Shown: in pieces, positions 27,833 to 36,891 of the stretch
Layout of the letters: each line of letters begins with the position of its first letter
Position numbering within the stretch: position 1 is the stretch's first letter
Source of the DNA: Caldimonas thermodepolymerans
GTDB taxonomy: Bacteria > Pseudomonadota > Gammaproteobacteria > Burkholderiales > Burkholderiaceae_C
Direction of reading: 5' to 3'
NCBI RefSeq assembly: GCF_015476235.1
Contig: NZ_CP064338.1
Span: forward strand, 2,852,001-2,916,000
Length of the DNA stretch: 64,000 bases
Position numbers and translations under genes: made by a program
The notes under the pieces: model-generated
What the model saw: the letters and a program-made list of their open reading frames with translations, nothing else
What the model was told of the DNA's origin: nothing
Database searches by the model: none

Positions 27833-28975
27833 ATGACCCCTTCTCCGTCCAACGCCGACGGCTGGTTGACCCGTTCGCGCGTGCAGGTGATCGCCCTGGC
27901 GGCGCTGACGGCCGTCGTGCTGTACCTGTGCTACCTGATCGCCCTGCCCTTCCTGCCGGCGCTGACCTGGGCGCTGGTGCTGGCGGTGATCGCCAACCCG
28001 CTGCACGAACGCATCCGCGAGAAGGTGCACGGCAAGTCCGTCGTCGCGGCGCTGGCCGTGCTGGCCGTGACGGTGGTGCTGGCCGTGCCGACCGTGTTCG
28101 TCGCGCACGAGGTGGCCCAGCAGGCGAGCGAGCGGGTGGCCAAGCTGCGCGGCGACCCCGCGGAGAAGCTCTGGCAGCAGACCAAGGAACGCTACCCGCG
28201 GGTGGCGCCATTGATGCGCTGGGCCGAGCGCGAGGCCAACGTGCGCGAGCAGATGAGCCGCTTCTCCGAGTTCGTGCTCGAGAGCGCACGCCGCTTCGTC
28301 TCGAGCTCGGTGTACGCGGTCGTGGGCGGGCTGATCACGCTGTACCTGCTGTTCTATTTCTTCCGCGACAAGGAGAAGACGCTCGGCGCACTGCGGCGCC
28401 TGGTGCCGTTGTCGGCCCCGGAGAGCGAGCTGGTGTTCCGCCGCGTGCACGACACGATCCACGCGATCGTCTACGGCACGCTGGTGGTCGCGCTGGTGCA
28501 GGGCACGCTCGGCGGCCTGATGTTCTGGTGGCTGGGCCTGCCCGCACCGTTGATGTGGGGCGCGGTGATGGCCTTCCTGGCCATCCTGCCGATGCTGGGG
28601 GCGGCCATCGTGTGGATGCCCGCCGCGCTGATGCTGGCCTTCGACGGACAGTGGGACAAGGCCCTGCTGCTCGTGATCTGGGGCAGCGTGGTGGTCGGCC
28701 TGGTCGACAACCTGCTCTACCCGCTGCTGGTGAAGAACCGGCTGCGCCTGCACACGGTGCCGGTGTTCATGTCGGTGGTCGGCGGCCTGCTCGTGTTCGG
28801 TGCTGCCGGCGTGGTGCTGGGGCCGGTGGTGCTGGCGGTCGCGCTCGGGCTGCTGGAGGTGTGGCGCCAGCGGCTGGCGCGCACCGAGCTGCCCGCAGCG
28901 CTCCAGGCATCGCCCGCGGCGCCGCCCCAGCCCACCGCCGCCGCGACGCCGTCGCCCGAGCGCGTCGACGCCTGA
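27833..28975 (+). CDS. AI-2E family transporter (PerM/YdiK-like permease)
   Basis: 380 aa polytopic membrane protein. Hydrophobic helices near 17-35 and 40-58, a soluble periplasmic-type segment (about 60-160), then a helix bundle (about 165-350) fit the UPF0118/AI-2E family. Members have been linked to export of small molecules or ions; the substrate here is unknown and quorum-sensing roles should not be assumed. The ATG at 27833 has GAGG five bases upstream; GTG 27758 and ATG 27818 in frame are weaker. The Pro/Ala-rich C-tail is unusual. It has no clear link to flagella and ends 22 bp before the convergent chemoreceptor gene. Confidence 0.85.
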   Translation: MTPSPSNADGWLTRSRVQVIALAALTAVVLYLCYLIALPFLPALTWALVLAVIANPLHERIREKVHGKSVVAALAVLAVTVVLAVPTVFVAHEVAQQASERVAKLRGDPAEKLWQQTKERYPRVAPLMRWAEREANVREQMSRFSEFVLESARRFVSSSVYAVVGGLITLYLLFYFFRDKEKTLGALRRLVPLSAPESELVFRRVHDTIHAIVYGTLVVALVQGTLGGLMFWWLGLPAPLMWGAVMAFLAILPMLGAAIVWMPAALMLAFDGQWDKALLLVIWGSVVVGLVDNLLYPLLVKNRLRLHTVPVFMSVVGGLLVFGAAGVVLGPVVLAVALGLLEVWRQRLARTELPAALQASPAAPPQPTAAATPSPERVDA

Positions 28976-28997
28976 GCCCGCGGCGGCGGCCTGCGGG

Positions 28998-30356
28998 TCA
29001 GAACGCGTAGGCGAAGCGCAACCCGCCCCAATGCCGGCCCTGCACGACGATGGGCGCGGCCACCTCCTTCATCAGCACGAACTGGCCACCGCCCATGTCG
29101 CGGCGATAGGTCTGCAGCAGGAAGGGCTTGCGGTTGCGTGCCGAGGCCAGCGCGGTGCGGTCGTTGAAGATGCGCCGGTTGCGGCTGTTGACCGTGTTCC
29201 AGGCCGTGTCGCCACGCCGCTGCGGGTGGCTGTACTTGCGGTTGTGCGTGGGCAGGTAGCCGTTGCGGTCCACCGCGGCGCAGAACACCACGCGCTCGGA
29301 CAGGCCCAGCAGCCGCTCCTGCACCGGCGGGAACAGGCGGTCGGTCAGCTCGACGAAGCGGGTCAGGTGCTGCTGCGGGTCGGTGCCCTCGACCGGCACG
29401 TAACGTTCGTCGAACAGGTCCTCCAGCGCGATCGTGCCGTCGCGCACCGCCTCCTCGAGCAGGCGGCTCAGCTGCGCGGCGCCCTCCTGGGCCGCGCGGA
29501 TGAAGGGCGTGTCCTCGGTCTCGATGCCGCAGGCGGCGATCACTTCCATCAGGTGCTCGCTGACCTTCAGGAAGGCCTCGCTGCGCCCCATCGCGGCGTG
29601 CAGCGCCTCGGTGGCCTGGCGCACCTCGCGGTCGATCACGTCCATCTGCGCACCCATGGTGTCGGTCACCGCGCGGCTTTCGCAGGCGGCATCGCTGATG
29701 CGGTGCACGTCGGCCTCCACCGCCGCGACCGCGCGGTGGAACGCGCCCTGCTGCCTGCCGCTGGCGTCGTGGCTGATCTCGCGCGACAACGCGGCGATGC
29801 GCGTGTCCAGCGCGCCCACCGTGCTCATGATGTCCTTGGAGGAGCCCTCGACCTTGGCGGCCAGGTCCTTCACGGCATCGGCGACCACGCCGAAGCCCCG
29901 GCCGGCCTCGCCGGCGCGCTTGGCCTCGACCGAGGCGTTGAACGCCACCAGGCGGGTCTGCATCGCGATCTGGGTGATCTGCTGGGCGGCGCCGGCCACC
30001 TCGCGCAGGGTGTCGACGATGGCGGCCACTTCCTTGCTGACGGCCTCGACCACGCTGCGCGCCTGGCCCACCGACTGCAGGCTCTGCGCCGTGAAGTTGC
30101 CGATCGCGGCCTGCGACTGCTGGATCCCCTGCAGCTGCTGCGCCAGCGAGGCGATCGCCTCGGTCTGGCGCGAGGAGAAGCGGATCGTGTCGTCGAGCAC
30201 GCCGCGCACCTCGGCAGCCTCGCGGCCGAGCCGGGCAGCCTCCTTCTGCAGCGACTGCACCAGGCTGCGCACGTCGATGTCCCTGGTTCCGCCCGCTTCC
30301 TGAGTCGCGGGAGCAGGAACAGGGGCCTCGGCCTTTCTCCTCAGTACTGACAACAT
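28998..30356 (-). CDS. Soluble methyl-accepting chemotaxis protein with C-terminal sensor region
   Basis: 452 aa. No membrane helix is visible. The signalling hairpin lies in the N-terminal half (about 85-200) with the tip-like sequence IAMQTRLVAFNASVEAKRAG, EAGRGFGVVADAVKDLA, close to the consensus for the CheA/CheW contact. The last ~150 residues (about 300-452) form a separate domain (FDERYVPVEG, FCAAVDRNGYLPTHNRKY, GRHWGGLRFAYAF) that resembles a Cache/PAS-like sensor placed after, not before, the signalling part. The ATG at 30356 has AGGAGG six bases upstream. It sits just downstream of fliA and convergent with the permease gene. Confidence 0.85.
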   Translation of the reverse strand: MLSVLRRKAEAPVPAPATQEAGGTRDIDVRSLVQSLQKEAARLGREAAEVRGVLDDTIRFSSRQTEAIASLAQQLQGIQQSQAAIGNFTAQSLQSVGQARSVVEAVSKEVAAIVDTLREVAGAAQQITQIAMQTRLVAFNASVEAKRAGEAGRGFGVVADAVKDLAAKVEGSSKDIMSTVGALDTRIAALSREISHDASGRQQGAFHRAVAAVEADVHRISDAACESRAVTDTMGAQMDVIDREVRQATEALHAAMGRSEAFLKVSEHLMEVIAACGIETEDTPFIRAAQEGAAQLSRLLEEAVRDGTIALEDLFDERYVPVEGTDPQQHLTRFVELTDRLFPPVQERLLGLSERVVFCAAVDRNGYLPTHNRKYSHPQRRGDTAWNTVNSRNRRIFNDRTALASARNRKPFLLQTYRRDMGGGQFVLMKEVAAPIVVQGRHWGGLRFAYAF

Positions 30357-30423
30357 CTCTGCCTCCTGGCATCCGACACGGCTCTGGCGTCCGCTGGCTT
30401 CCACCCCCTTGGTGAAACTTCGG

Positions 30424-31137
30424 TCACCACTCGCGCAGCTTGACCCTCAGGCGCGCGATCGACTGGCTGTGCAGCTGGCAGACCCGGGATTCCGTCACGC
30501 CCAGCACCGCGGCGATCTCCTTGAGGTTCATGTCGCGCTCGTAGTACATGCTCATCACGAACTGCTCGCGTTCGGGCAGCGTCTTGATCGCCTCGACCAG
30601 CGCCTGGCGCAGGCGGTAGTCGTTGAGCTGGTGCAGCGGGTCGGCGTCGTTGTCGGCCACGTGGCGGTCGAGGTAATCGTCCTCGCCGTTGTCGCCGTTC
30701 ATGTCCTCCAGGTAGACCAGCTGCGTGCCGCGCACCTTGTTCAGCAGGTCCTGGTACTCGGCCAGGCTGATGCCCATCTCCTTGGCGATCTCGCTTTCGT
30801 GCGGCGCGCGGCCGAGCCGCTGCTCGAGGCGGTGCACGGCCGCCTCGATCTCGCGCTGCTGCTTGCGCGTGCCACGGCTCATCCAGTCGGCGCCACGCAG
30901 TTCGTCGAGCATCGCGCCGCGGATGCGCTGGGTCGCGAAGGTCTCGAACTGCACGCCCTGGGTCGCGTCGTAGCGGCTGAGCGCGTCGTTCAGGCCGATC
31001 ATGCCCACCTGGATCAGGTCATCGATCTCGACGTTGGCCGGCAGCTTCGCGATCATCTGATGCGCCAGGCGCCGCACCAGCGGGCTGTACTGCTGCAGCA
31101 TCGAGTTGATGTCGAGGCGGCCTTTGGCGGTGTACAT
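30424..31137 (-). CDS. fliA: RNA polymerase sigma factor FliA (sigma-28)
   Basis: 237 aa. Directs transcription of late flagellar genes. Region 2 (LVRRLAHQMIAKLPANVEID, DLIQVGMIGLNDALSRYD, FETFATQRIRGAMLDELR), region 3 and region 4 (LKEIAAVLGVTESRVCQLHS) are all present and the length is normal. FlgM (26.9 kb) is its antagonist. The ATG at 31137 is chosen at the conserved start; the open frame runs further upstream into the FlhG-like gene in a shadow frame. It is the last gene of the flhB/flhA/flhF series before the chemoreceptor. Confidence 0.96.
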   Translation of the reverse strand: MYTAKGRLDINSMLQQYSPLVRRLAHQMIAKLPANVEIDDLIQVGMIGLNDALSRYDATQGVQFETFATQRIRGAMLDELRGADWMSRGTRKQQREIEAAVHRLEQRLGRAPHESEIAKEMGISLAEYQDLLNKVRGTQLVYLEDMNGDNGEDDYLDRHVADNDADPLHQLNDYRLRQALVEAIKTLPEREQFVMSMYYERDMNLKEIAAVLGVTESRVCQLHSQSIARLRVKLREW

Positions 31138-31157
31138 GTCGTTGGCACTCCGATGGA

Positions 31158-31961
31158 TCAGTTGAACGCCTGGTGGGCAGCGACGTGGGCGGCCTGGAAC
31201 GTGGCCAGGCCGTCCCACGCGCAGCCTTCGCCGTCCTGCATCGAGAACGGCAGCGCGCAATGCAGCAGGTTGTTCGACAGCTCGCGCAGCGTGCGCTCCA
31301 GCGCCGCTTCGTCGTCGCGGGCCGTGCAGGTGACGGCCTCGATCCGGGCCTCGCCGTCGAGGAAGTCGCGCACGCAGCGCACGAGGCTGGTCGCGGCCGG
31401 GCAGGTCCCGGACACCGGGGCGCCCGTGTCGAGCACGACCGCATGGCGGCGCAGCCCGGCCGACAGCGCGAGGATCTTGATCGACGCATAGGCGTGCGTC
31501 AGCGCCTGCGGGTCGTCTCCGGCCAGCACCAGCGGACGCACGCGACGCGCGCGGAACAGGCCGGCGAGCGTGTTCGCGTCGGCATGGAACATCACGACGT
31601 CGGCCGAGGGCACGGCCTCGCGCAGCGATTCGAACAGCAGCGAAGGCGCGCCTTCGACCTGGCCGAACGAGGCCAGCGTCGGGCCGACCGCGAGCACCGA
31701 GGTCAGCGCGTCGGCATCGACGATCCACTGCCCCAGGTCGAGGTCGCGCGTCAGCGCATCGGCGATGTCCAGCCCGCCGCCGGGCACGGCGTCGACCACC
31801 AGGGTGTGCAGCCCCTGGGCGGCCAGGCCCTGGCACAGCCCCTCGAGCAGCGCCGGGCTGCCGGGCAGGCAGGGGTTGGCGACCACCGGCAGCAGGTGCA
31901 CCGCGTGGTACGAGAACAGCCGCCGCAGCCCGTGCGCCTGGTCGAAGCCCCGCTCAAGCAT
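31158..31961 (-). CDS. FlhG-like protein lacking the Walker A motif
   Basis: 267 aa, in the position of flhG/fleN between flhF and fliA. FlhG is normally a MinD-family ATPase that limits flagellar number and stimulates the FlhF GTPase. Here the N-terminal helix (FDQAHGLRRLF, residues 6-16) matches the FlhF-activating motif, and the strand LVVDAVPGG (about 54-62) matches the MinD-type region. The expected GKGGVGKT is replaced by NPCLPGSPAL (29-38) with no lysine, so ATP binding and hydrolysis look lost. The start overlaps the flhF stop by 8 bp. Either a diverged regulator or a decayed one; the intact frame argues for function. Assignment rests on position and these motifs. Confidence 0.72.
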   Translation of the reverse strand: MLERGFDQAHGLRRLFSYHAVHLLPVVANPCLPGSPALLEGLCQGLAAQGLHTLVVDAVPGGGLDIADALTRDLDLGQWIVDADALTSVLAVGPTLASFGQVEGAPSLLFESLREAVPSADVVMFHADANTLAGLFRARRVRPLVLAGDDPQALTHAYASIKILALSAGLRRHAVVLDTGAPVSGTCPAATSLVRCVRDFLDGEARIEAVTCTARDDEAALERTLRELSNNLLHCALPFSMQDGEGCAWDGLATFQAAHVAAHQAFN

Positions 31962-33417
31962 GCAGGCCCCCCGCGATCAGGCTGGCGCGCGCCGGCGGCG
32001 CGGTGAACACCAGGTTGACGTCGTCGCTGGCCAGGCGGTAGGCCGCGCTGCCGCCGCCGCGCAGCGCACGGTGCACCAGCGCGTGCGCCGACATGCGGTG
32101 CCAGTCCTCCGGCACGCGCTGGCCGTTGGCCACGCCGACGACCTTGAGTTTGTGGCGGATCATCGCGTCCAGCGCCGGGCCCAGCTTGACGGCCTCGTCC
32201 AGCTTGGACAGCACCACGCCCTTGCACTGGGCGGCGCGGTAGGACACGAGCACGTCCTCGATGGTCTCGCCCTGCGAGGCGGCGTTGACGACCAGCAGGC
32301 GCTGGATGCTGCGGTGGCCGACCATCTCGAGCAGTTCCTGGGTGCGGCTGTCGCGCTGGCCGATGCCGGCGGTGTCGATCAGCACCATCTTCTTGCCCGA
32401 CAGCAGGTCCAGCAGGTCTTCCAGCGCGGTGCGGTCGTGCGCGGTATGCACCGCCACGCCGATGATGCGGCCGTAGGCGCGCAGCTGTTCGTGGGCGCCG
32501 ACGCGGTAGGCATCCAGCGTGATCAGCCCCAGGTTGGACGGGCCGTACTTGGCCGCGAACGCGGCGGCGAGCTTGGCCGTCGTGGTGGTCTTGCCCACGC
32601 CGGTGGAGCCAACCAGCGCATAGACGCCGCCCTGGTCCTCCAGCGCCGGCTCGGCCTCGCCGGTCAGCAGGTTGCGCTCCAGCACGCCGGCGACCCAGGC
32701 CTCCAGGTCGGCCACGTCGGCCGGCGTGTTGGCCGCGAGCTTGCGGATCAGCGCCGGCGAGAACCCGCAGTCGAGCAGCTTCTGCGTCAGCTTGGCCTGG
32801 TGCGGGTTGCGCTGCATCTTCTCCATGAAGGCCAGCGCGCCGAAGCGTTCCTCGATCAGGCCCTTCATCTCGCGCAGCTCCTGCAGCATCGCGCGCTGCT
32901 CGGCATCGGCGGCCTGCGCCAGCGACGGCGTCGCGGACCAGGCCGGGGCATCATGCAGCGGCGGCACCGGCGCGGCCGGGGCACGCGGCAGTTCGGGCGC
33001 GGCCGGCACGGCCACCGGCTCGGGCTGGCGCCACGCGGGCTGCTGCGGCGCGGCCGCCGGCGCAGGCGCGGGGGCCGGGGCGTTCGCCGCGGCAGCGGCC
33101 TGCAGGGCGGCCTGGCGGCGCTTGAGCATGCGCTCGCGCACGTAGTCCTGGAACGACAGCGTGCTCATCGCCAGGCGCTCGACGTCCTGCTCCACCGGGC
33201 TGGCCTTCGGCGCCGGCTTGGCGGGACGCGCCGGCGCGGGGGCCGGGGCGCTGGCGAACTTCTCGATCGCCGCGACGCTTTCGGGCTCCATCGCCAGCAC
33301 CTCGACGCCTTCCTTGCAGGGCCGGGTGGAGAGGATCACGGCATCCTCGCCGAAGGCCTGGCGCACCTGCACCAGGGCCTCGCGCGAGGTGCGGGCGACG
33401 AAACGCTTCACGTTCAT
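31954..33417 (-). CDS. flhF: Flagellar placement GTPase FlhF
   Basis: 487 aa. SRP-family GTPase that sets flagellum position and number at the pole in many polar flagellates. Order: a basic N-terminal region (MNVKRFVARTSREALVQV), a long Ala/Pro-rich linker (about 55-165), an N domain, and the G domain with P-loop GSTGVGKTTTT at 270-280, then LITLDAYRVGAHEQL and VLIDTAGIGQRD. It overlaps flhA upstream (ATGA) and the FlhG-like gene downstream (8 bp). Presence of FlhF suggests polar flagellation. Confidence 0.95.
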   Translation of the reverse strand: MNVKRFVARTSREALVQVRQAFGEDAVILSTRPCKEGVEVLAMEPESVAAIEKFASAPAPAPARPAKPAPKASPVEQDVERLAMSTLSFQDYVRERMLKRRQAALQAAAAANAPAPAPAPAAAPQQPAWRQPEPVAVPAAPELPRAPAAPVPPLHDAPAWSATPSLAQAADAEQRAMLQELREMKGLIEERFGALAFMEKMQRNPHQAKLTQKLLDCGFSPALIRKLAANTPADVADLEAWVAGVLERNLLTGEAEPALEDQGGVYALVGSTGVGKTTTTAKLAAAFAAKYGPSNLGLITLDAYRVGAHEQLRAYGRIIGVAVHTAHDRTALEDLLDLLSGKKMVLIDTAGIGQRDSRTQELLEMVGHRSIQRLLVVNAASQGETIEDVLVSYRAAQCKGVVLSKLDEAVKLGPALDAMIRHKLKVVGVANGQRVPEDWHRMSAHALVHRALRGGGSAAYRLASDDVNLVFTAPPARASLIAGGLHA

Positions 33418-35495
33418 GCTGTTCCTCCGATGATCGAGCCGATCCGGATGGTGTGGGTGTCAGGGATCTCGCTGTGGCCCAGCACCGCCAGGCGCGGGGC
33501 GGCGCGGCGCAACAGGCGCGCGATCGGCGCGCGGATCACGTCGGGCACCAGCAGGCAGGCAGGCACGCCCACGTCCTCCTGCTTCTTCGACGCGTCGGCG
33601 ACCTGCCGGGTCAACGTCTCGGCGACGCCGGGGTCCAGCGCCGCGCCGTGCGGCGAGGTCAGCGCCTGGGTCACGAGGCGTTCCAGCTCCGGCTCGATCG
33701 CGATGACGTTGAGTTCCTTCACCGGACCGTAGATCTGCTGCACGATGGCCGGCGCCAGGGCGACGCGCACGCGGCGCGCCAGCTCGGCCGGGTCGGTGAC
33801 GTTGCCGTGCTCGGCCAGGCATTCGACGATGGTTCGCATGTCGCGGATGTGGACCGACTCTTCCAGCAGCAGCTGCAGCACCTTCTGGAGCGTGGCGACG
33901 CTCACCATCTTGGGCACCACGTCTTCCATCAGTTTCGGCGCGAGCTTCGTCACGTGTTCCACCAGTTGCTGCGTCTCGGCACGCCCCAGCAGGCGGGCGG
34001 CGTGCACCTGCATCAAGTGTGAAAGATGGGTCGCCACCACGGTCGAGGAATCAACGACCGTAAATCCGGCCATTTGGGCGCTTTCCTTCTGGCGCTCCTC
34101 GATCCACACCGCAGGCAGCCCGAAGGCCGGGTCGGTGGTCTGCGTGCCGATCAGCGGCGTGCTCACGTGGCCGGGGTTGATGGCGAGGTACATGCCCGGG
34201 AAGCACTCGCCTTCGCCGATCACCGCGCCGCGCAGCGTGATGCGGTAGACGCTGGGCTTGAGCTCGAGGTTGTCGCGGATGTGCACCGCCGGCGGCAGGA
34301 AGCCGACCTCCTGCGCGAACTTGCGCCGCACGCCCTTGATGCGCGCGAGCAGATCGCCCTTGCGCTCCTTGTCGACCAGCTGGATCAGGCGGTAGCCGAC
34401 CTCCAGGCCCAGGATGTCCACCGGCTGCAGGTCGTCCCAGGTGGCTTCCGCGTCCGGGTTCGGCTGCGCCGGCGCGGCGGGCACCTCGGTCTGGCGCCTG
34501 GCCTGCTCCTGGCGTTGGCGCATCCACCAGGCCGCGTAGCCCAGGCCGCCGGCGATCGCGATGAACGTGATGTGCGGCATGCCCGGGATCACGCCCATGA
34601 AGCCGATCACCGCGCCGGTCAGCGCCAGCGAGCGCGGCGAGCTGAACACCTGCTTGAGGATCTGGCTGCCGACGTCGTGCTCCTTGCCGACGCGCGAGAC
34701 CACCATCGCCGCGGCGATCGAGATCAGCAGCGCCGGGATCTGTGCGACCAGCGCATCGCCGACGGCCAGCAGGATGTAGCTGTTGGCCGCCTGCCCGAGC
34801 GACAGCCCGTGCTGCGCGACGCCGACGATCAGGCCGCCGACGATGTTGATGACCAGGATCAGGATGCCGGCGACCGCGTCGCCGCGCACGAATTTCGAGG
34901 CGCCGTCCATGGAGCCGAAGAACTCGGCCTCGTCGCCCACTTCGGCACGGCGGCGCTTGGCTTCCTTCTCGTCGATCAGGCCGGCGTTGAGGTCGGCGTC
35001 GATCGCCATCTGCTTGCCGGGCATCGCGTCCAGCGTGAAGCGCGCGCTCACCTCGGCGATGCGTTCGGCACCCTTGGTGACGACGATGAAGTTGATCACC
35101 ACCAGGATCGCGAACACGATCAGGCCGACGGCGAAGTTGCCGCCGATCAGGAAGTGGCCGAACGACTCGATCACCTGTCCGGCCGCGCCGGTGCCGGTGT
35201 GGCCGTGCAGCAGCACCACGCGCGTGGAGGCCACGTTCAGCGACAGGCGCAGCATGGTGGTCAGCAGCAGCACCGCCGGGAAGGCCGCGAAGTCCAGCGG
35301 CCGCACCATGTAGGCCGAGACCATCATCACCATCAGCGCCAGCGCGATGTTGAAGGTGAACAGCAGGTCCAGCGCGAACGGCGGCAGCGGCAGCACCATC
35401 ATCGTGAGGATCATCACGACGACCAGCGGCGCGGCCAGCGCCTTCAGCGGCAGGCCGCCGAGCATGGGCTGCATGCGTTGCAGGACGGCATTCAT
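33414..35495 (-). CDS. flhA: Flagellar export gate protein FlhA
   Basis: 693 aa. Largest integral membrane subunit of the flagellar type III export gate. The N-terminal ~330 residues hold about eight membrane helices with conserved segments (PLPPFALDLLFTFNIALALM, RFTLDAMPGKQMAIDADLNA, LIDEKEAKRRRAEV). The cytosolic C-terminal half binds export chaperones and substrates. The ATG at 35495 has GGGGAGG eight bases upstream; the frame extends to 35522 but that start lacks support. It overlaps flhF by four bases. Confidence 0.96.
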   Translation of the reverse strand: MNAVLQRMQPMLGGLPLKALAAPLVVVMILTMMVLPLPPFALDLLFTFNIALALMVMMVSAYMVRPLDFAAFPAVLLLTTMLRLSLNVASTRVVLLHGHTGTGAAGQVIESFGHFLIGGNFAVGLIVFAILVVINFIVVTKGAERIAEVSARFTLDAMPGKQMAIDADLNAGLIDEKEAKRRRAEVGDEAEFFGSMDGASKFVRGDAVAGILILVINIVGGLIVGVAQHGLSLGQAANSYILLAVGDALVAQIPALLISIAAAMVVSRVGKEHDVGSQILKQVFSSPRSLALTGAVIGFMGVIPGMPHITFIAIAGGLGYAAWWMRQRQEQARRQTEVPAAPAQPNPDAEATWDDLQPVDILGLEVGYRLIQLVDKERKGDLLARIKGVRRKFAQEVGFLPPAVHIRDNLELKPSVYRITLRGAVIGEGECFPGMYLAINPGHVSTPLIGTQTTDPAFGLPAVWIEERQKESAQMAGFTVVDSSTVVATHLSHLMQVHAARLLGRAETQQLVEHVTKLAPKLMEDVVPKMVSVATLQKVLQLLLEESVHIRDMRTIVECLAEHGNVTDPAELARRVRVALAPAIVQQIYGPVKELNVIAIEPELERLVTQALTSPHGAALDPGVAETLTRQVADASKKQEDVGVPACLLVPDVIRAPIARLLRRAAPRLAVLGHSEIPDTHTIRIGSIIGGTA

Positions 35496-35607
35496 CGGGA
35501 CAGCCTCCCCGGCGCCGTGCACGCCGCGGAAGCCGGCGCGGACGGCGGCTCGGACGGACGGACGGCAAAGATGCGGAGCTTGGACATGGCGCGTTCAGTT
35601 ACACGCC

Positions 35608-35667
35608 ATTGTCTGGGTCCGCCTCGCGGGCTTGAGGCCGAAAAAAAGGGGTTCGGGCGTCCTATTC
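35608..35667 (-). promoter_or_regulatory. FlhDC-like box and -10 for flhA
   Basis: Reading the minus strand, GAATAGGA (35660-35667), a 12-nt spacer and TTTTTTTC (35640-35647) form an imperfect FlhDC-like repeat. ACAAT (35608-35612) follows 28 nt later, 113 nt before the flhA ATG. A 36-nt block (35605-35640) matches the block upstream of flgB (25958-25993) at 26 of 36 positions. The right half-site is degenerate, so confidence is lower than at flhB. Confidence 0.55.
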
Positions 35668-35710
35668 CGGCGATGGCGCAGCAGCGTCCACCCTCGTGGC
35701 GCCGGCGGCC

Positions 35711-36865
35711 TCAGGCCGGCTCGGCGGCCTTGCCGTGATGGGGATCCAGCTCGGCCGGCACGTCCAGCGGCGGCAGCTCGCCCGGCATCGGGGCCTGCCC
35801 AATCATGGCCGCGCGCAGCTGGTAGACGTAGGCCAGCACCTGCGCGACCGCGCCGTACAGCGGCAACGGGATCTCGCGGTCGAGCTCGGCGTGCGCGTAC
35901 AGCGCACGCGCCAGCACCGGCGCCTGCAGCACCGGCACCTCGTGCTCGCGCGCGATGTCGCGGATCTGCAGCGCCAGCAGGTCGGCGCCCTTGGCGACCA
36001 CGCGCGGTGCCGCCATGGTCGCCTCGTCGTACTTCAGCGCCACCGCGTAGTGGGTCGGGTTCATCACGACCAGGTCGGCGCGCGGCACCGCAGCCATCAT
36101 GCGGCGCTTGACCATCTCGCGCATGCGCGCCTTCATCTTGACCTTGACTTCCTGGTTGCCCTCGAGCTCCTTGTGCTCCTGCTTGGCCTCCTGGTGCGAC
36201 ATCTTCAGCCGCTTGGCGAGCAGGTGCCGTTGCAGCGGCACGTCCACGGTCGCCGAGACCGCCAGCACCAGCAGCATCAGCGCCAGGCCGTTGAGCAGGG
36301 TCTGGCCGACCTGGCCGATCCCCGCAGGCAAGGCCATGCCCAGGGCAGCGACGAAGGCATCGAGCTGGGCATACAGGTAGACCCCGCCGACGGTGCCGAT
36401 GACCAGCGCGAAGCCGCTCGCCTTGGCCGCCTCCAGCAGCTGCTCCTTGGAGACCAGCCGCCCGAGTCCGGTGACCGGGTTGAGCTTGGAGAACTTGGGC
36501 TGCAGCGGCTTGAGGGTCCAGTTCCAGCCGCCCGAGGCGATGTTGGACACCACCACGCCGGTGCCGATCACCGCACCGAGCGGCACCGTCACGAGCAGGA
36601 ACTTGAGCACCAGCGCGGCCAGCCGCTCGGTCATCTGCTGGGGCGAGCGCAGGTCGGCAGCGCGGAACGTCAGCTCGTGGGCAAGCAGGTCCTGCAGCCA
36701 GGCGGCCAGCCACGGGGAGCCGACCGCCAGGGCGGCGACGCCGGCGCCGACGATGATGAAGTGCCCGAGGTGCCGCGAACGCGCGACCTGACCTTCCTCC
36801 CGCGCCTTCTTGATCTTGCGCGGGGAAGCAGGCAGGTTGCGGTCCTGCTGGTCTTGTTCGGCCAT
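35711..36865 (-). CDS. flhB: Flagellar export switch protein FlhB
   Basis: 384 aa. Export gate subunit that switches substrate specificity from rod/hook to filament type. Four membrane helices in the N-terminal ~210 residues, a charged linker, then the autocleavage motif NPTH at 269-272 (VVMNPTHYAVALKY), intact. The ATG at 36865 starts MAEQDQQDRN, and the length is standard. An FlhDC-like box lies about 60-90 nt upstream. It is separate from flhA by 215 nt, each with its own promoter. Confidence 0.96.
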   Translation of the reverse strand: MAEQDQQDRNLPASPRKIKKAREEGQVARSRHLGHFIIVGAGVAALAVGSPWLAAWLQDLLAHELTFRAADLRSPQQMTERLAALVLKFLLVTVPLGAVIGTGVVVSNIASGGWNWTLKPLQPKFSKLNPVTGLGRLVSKEQLLEAAKASGFALVIGTVGGVYLYAQLDAFVAALGMALPAGIGQVGQTLLNGLALMLLVLAVSATVDVPLQRHLLAKRLKMSHQEAKQEHKELEGNQEVKVKMKARMREMVKRRMMAAVPRADLVVMNPTHYAVALKYDEATMAAPRVVAKGADLLALQIRDIAREHEVPVLQAPVLARALYAHAELDREIPLPLYGAVAQVLAYVYQLRAAMIGQAPMPGELPPLDVPAELDPHHGKAAEPA

Positions 36866-36891
36866 GGCGGTGCGTGGGGGATTGCACCGCC

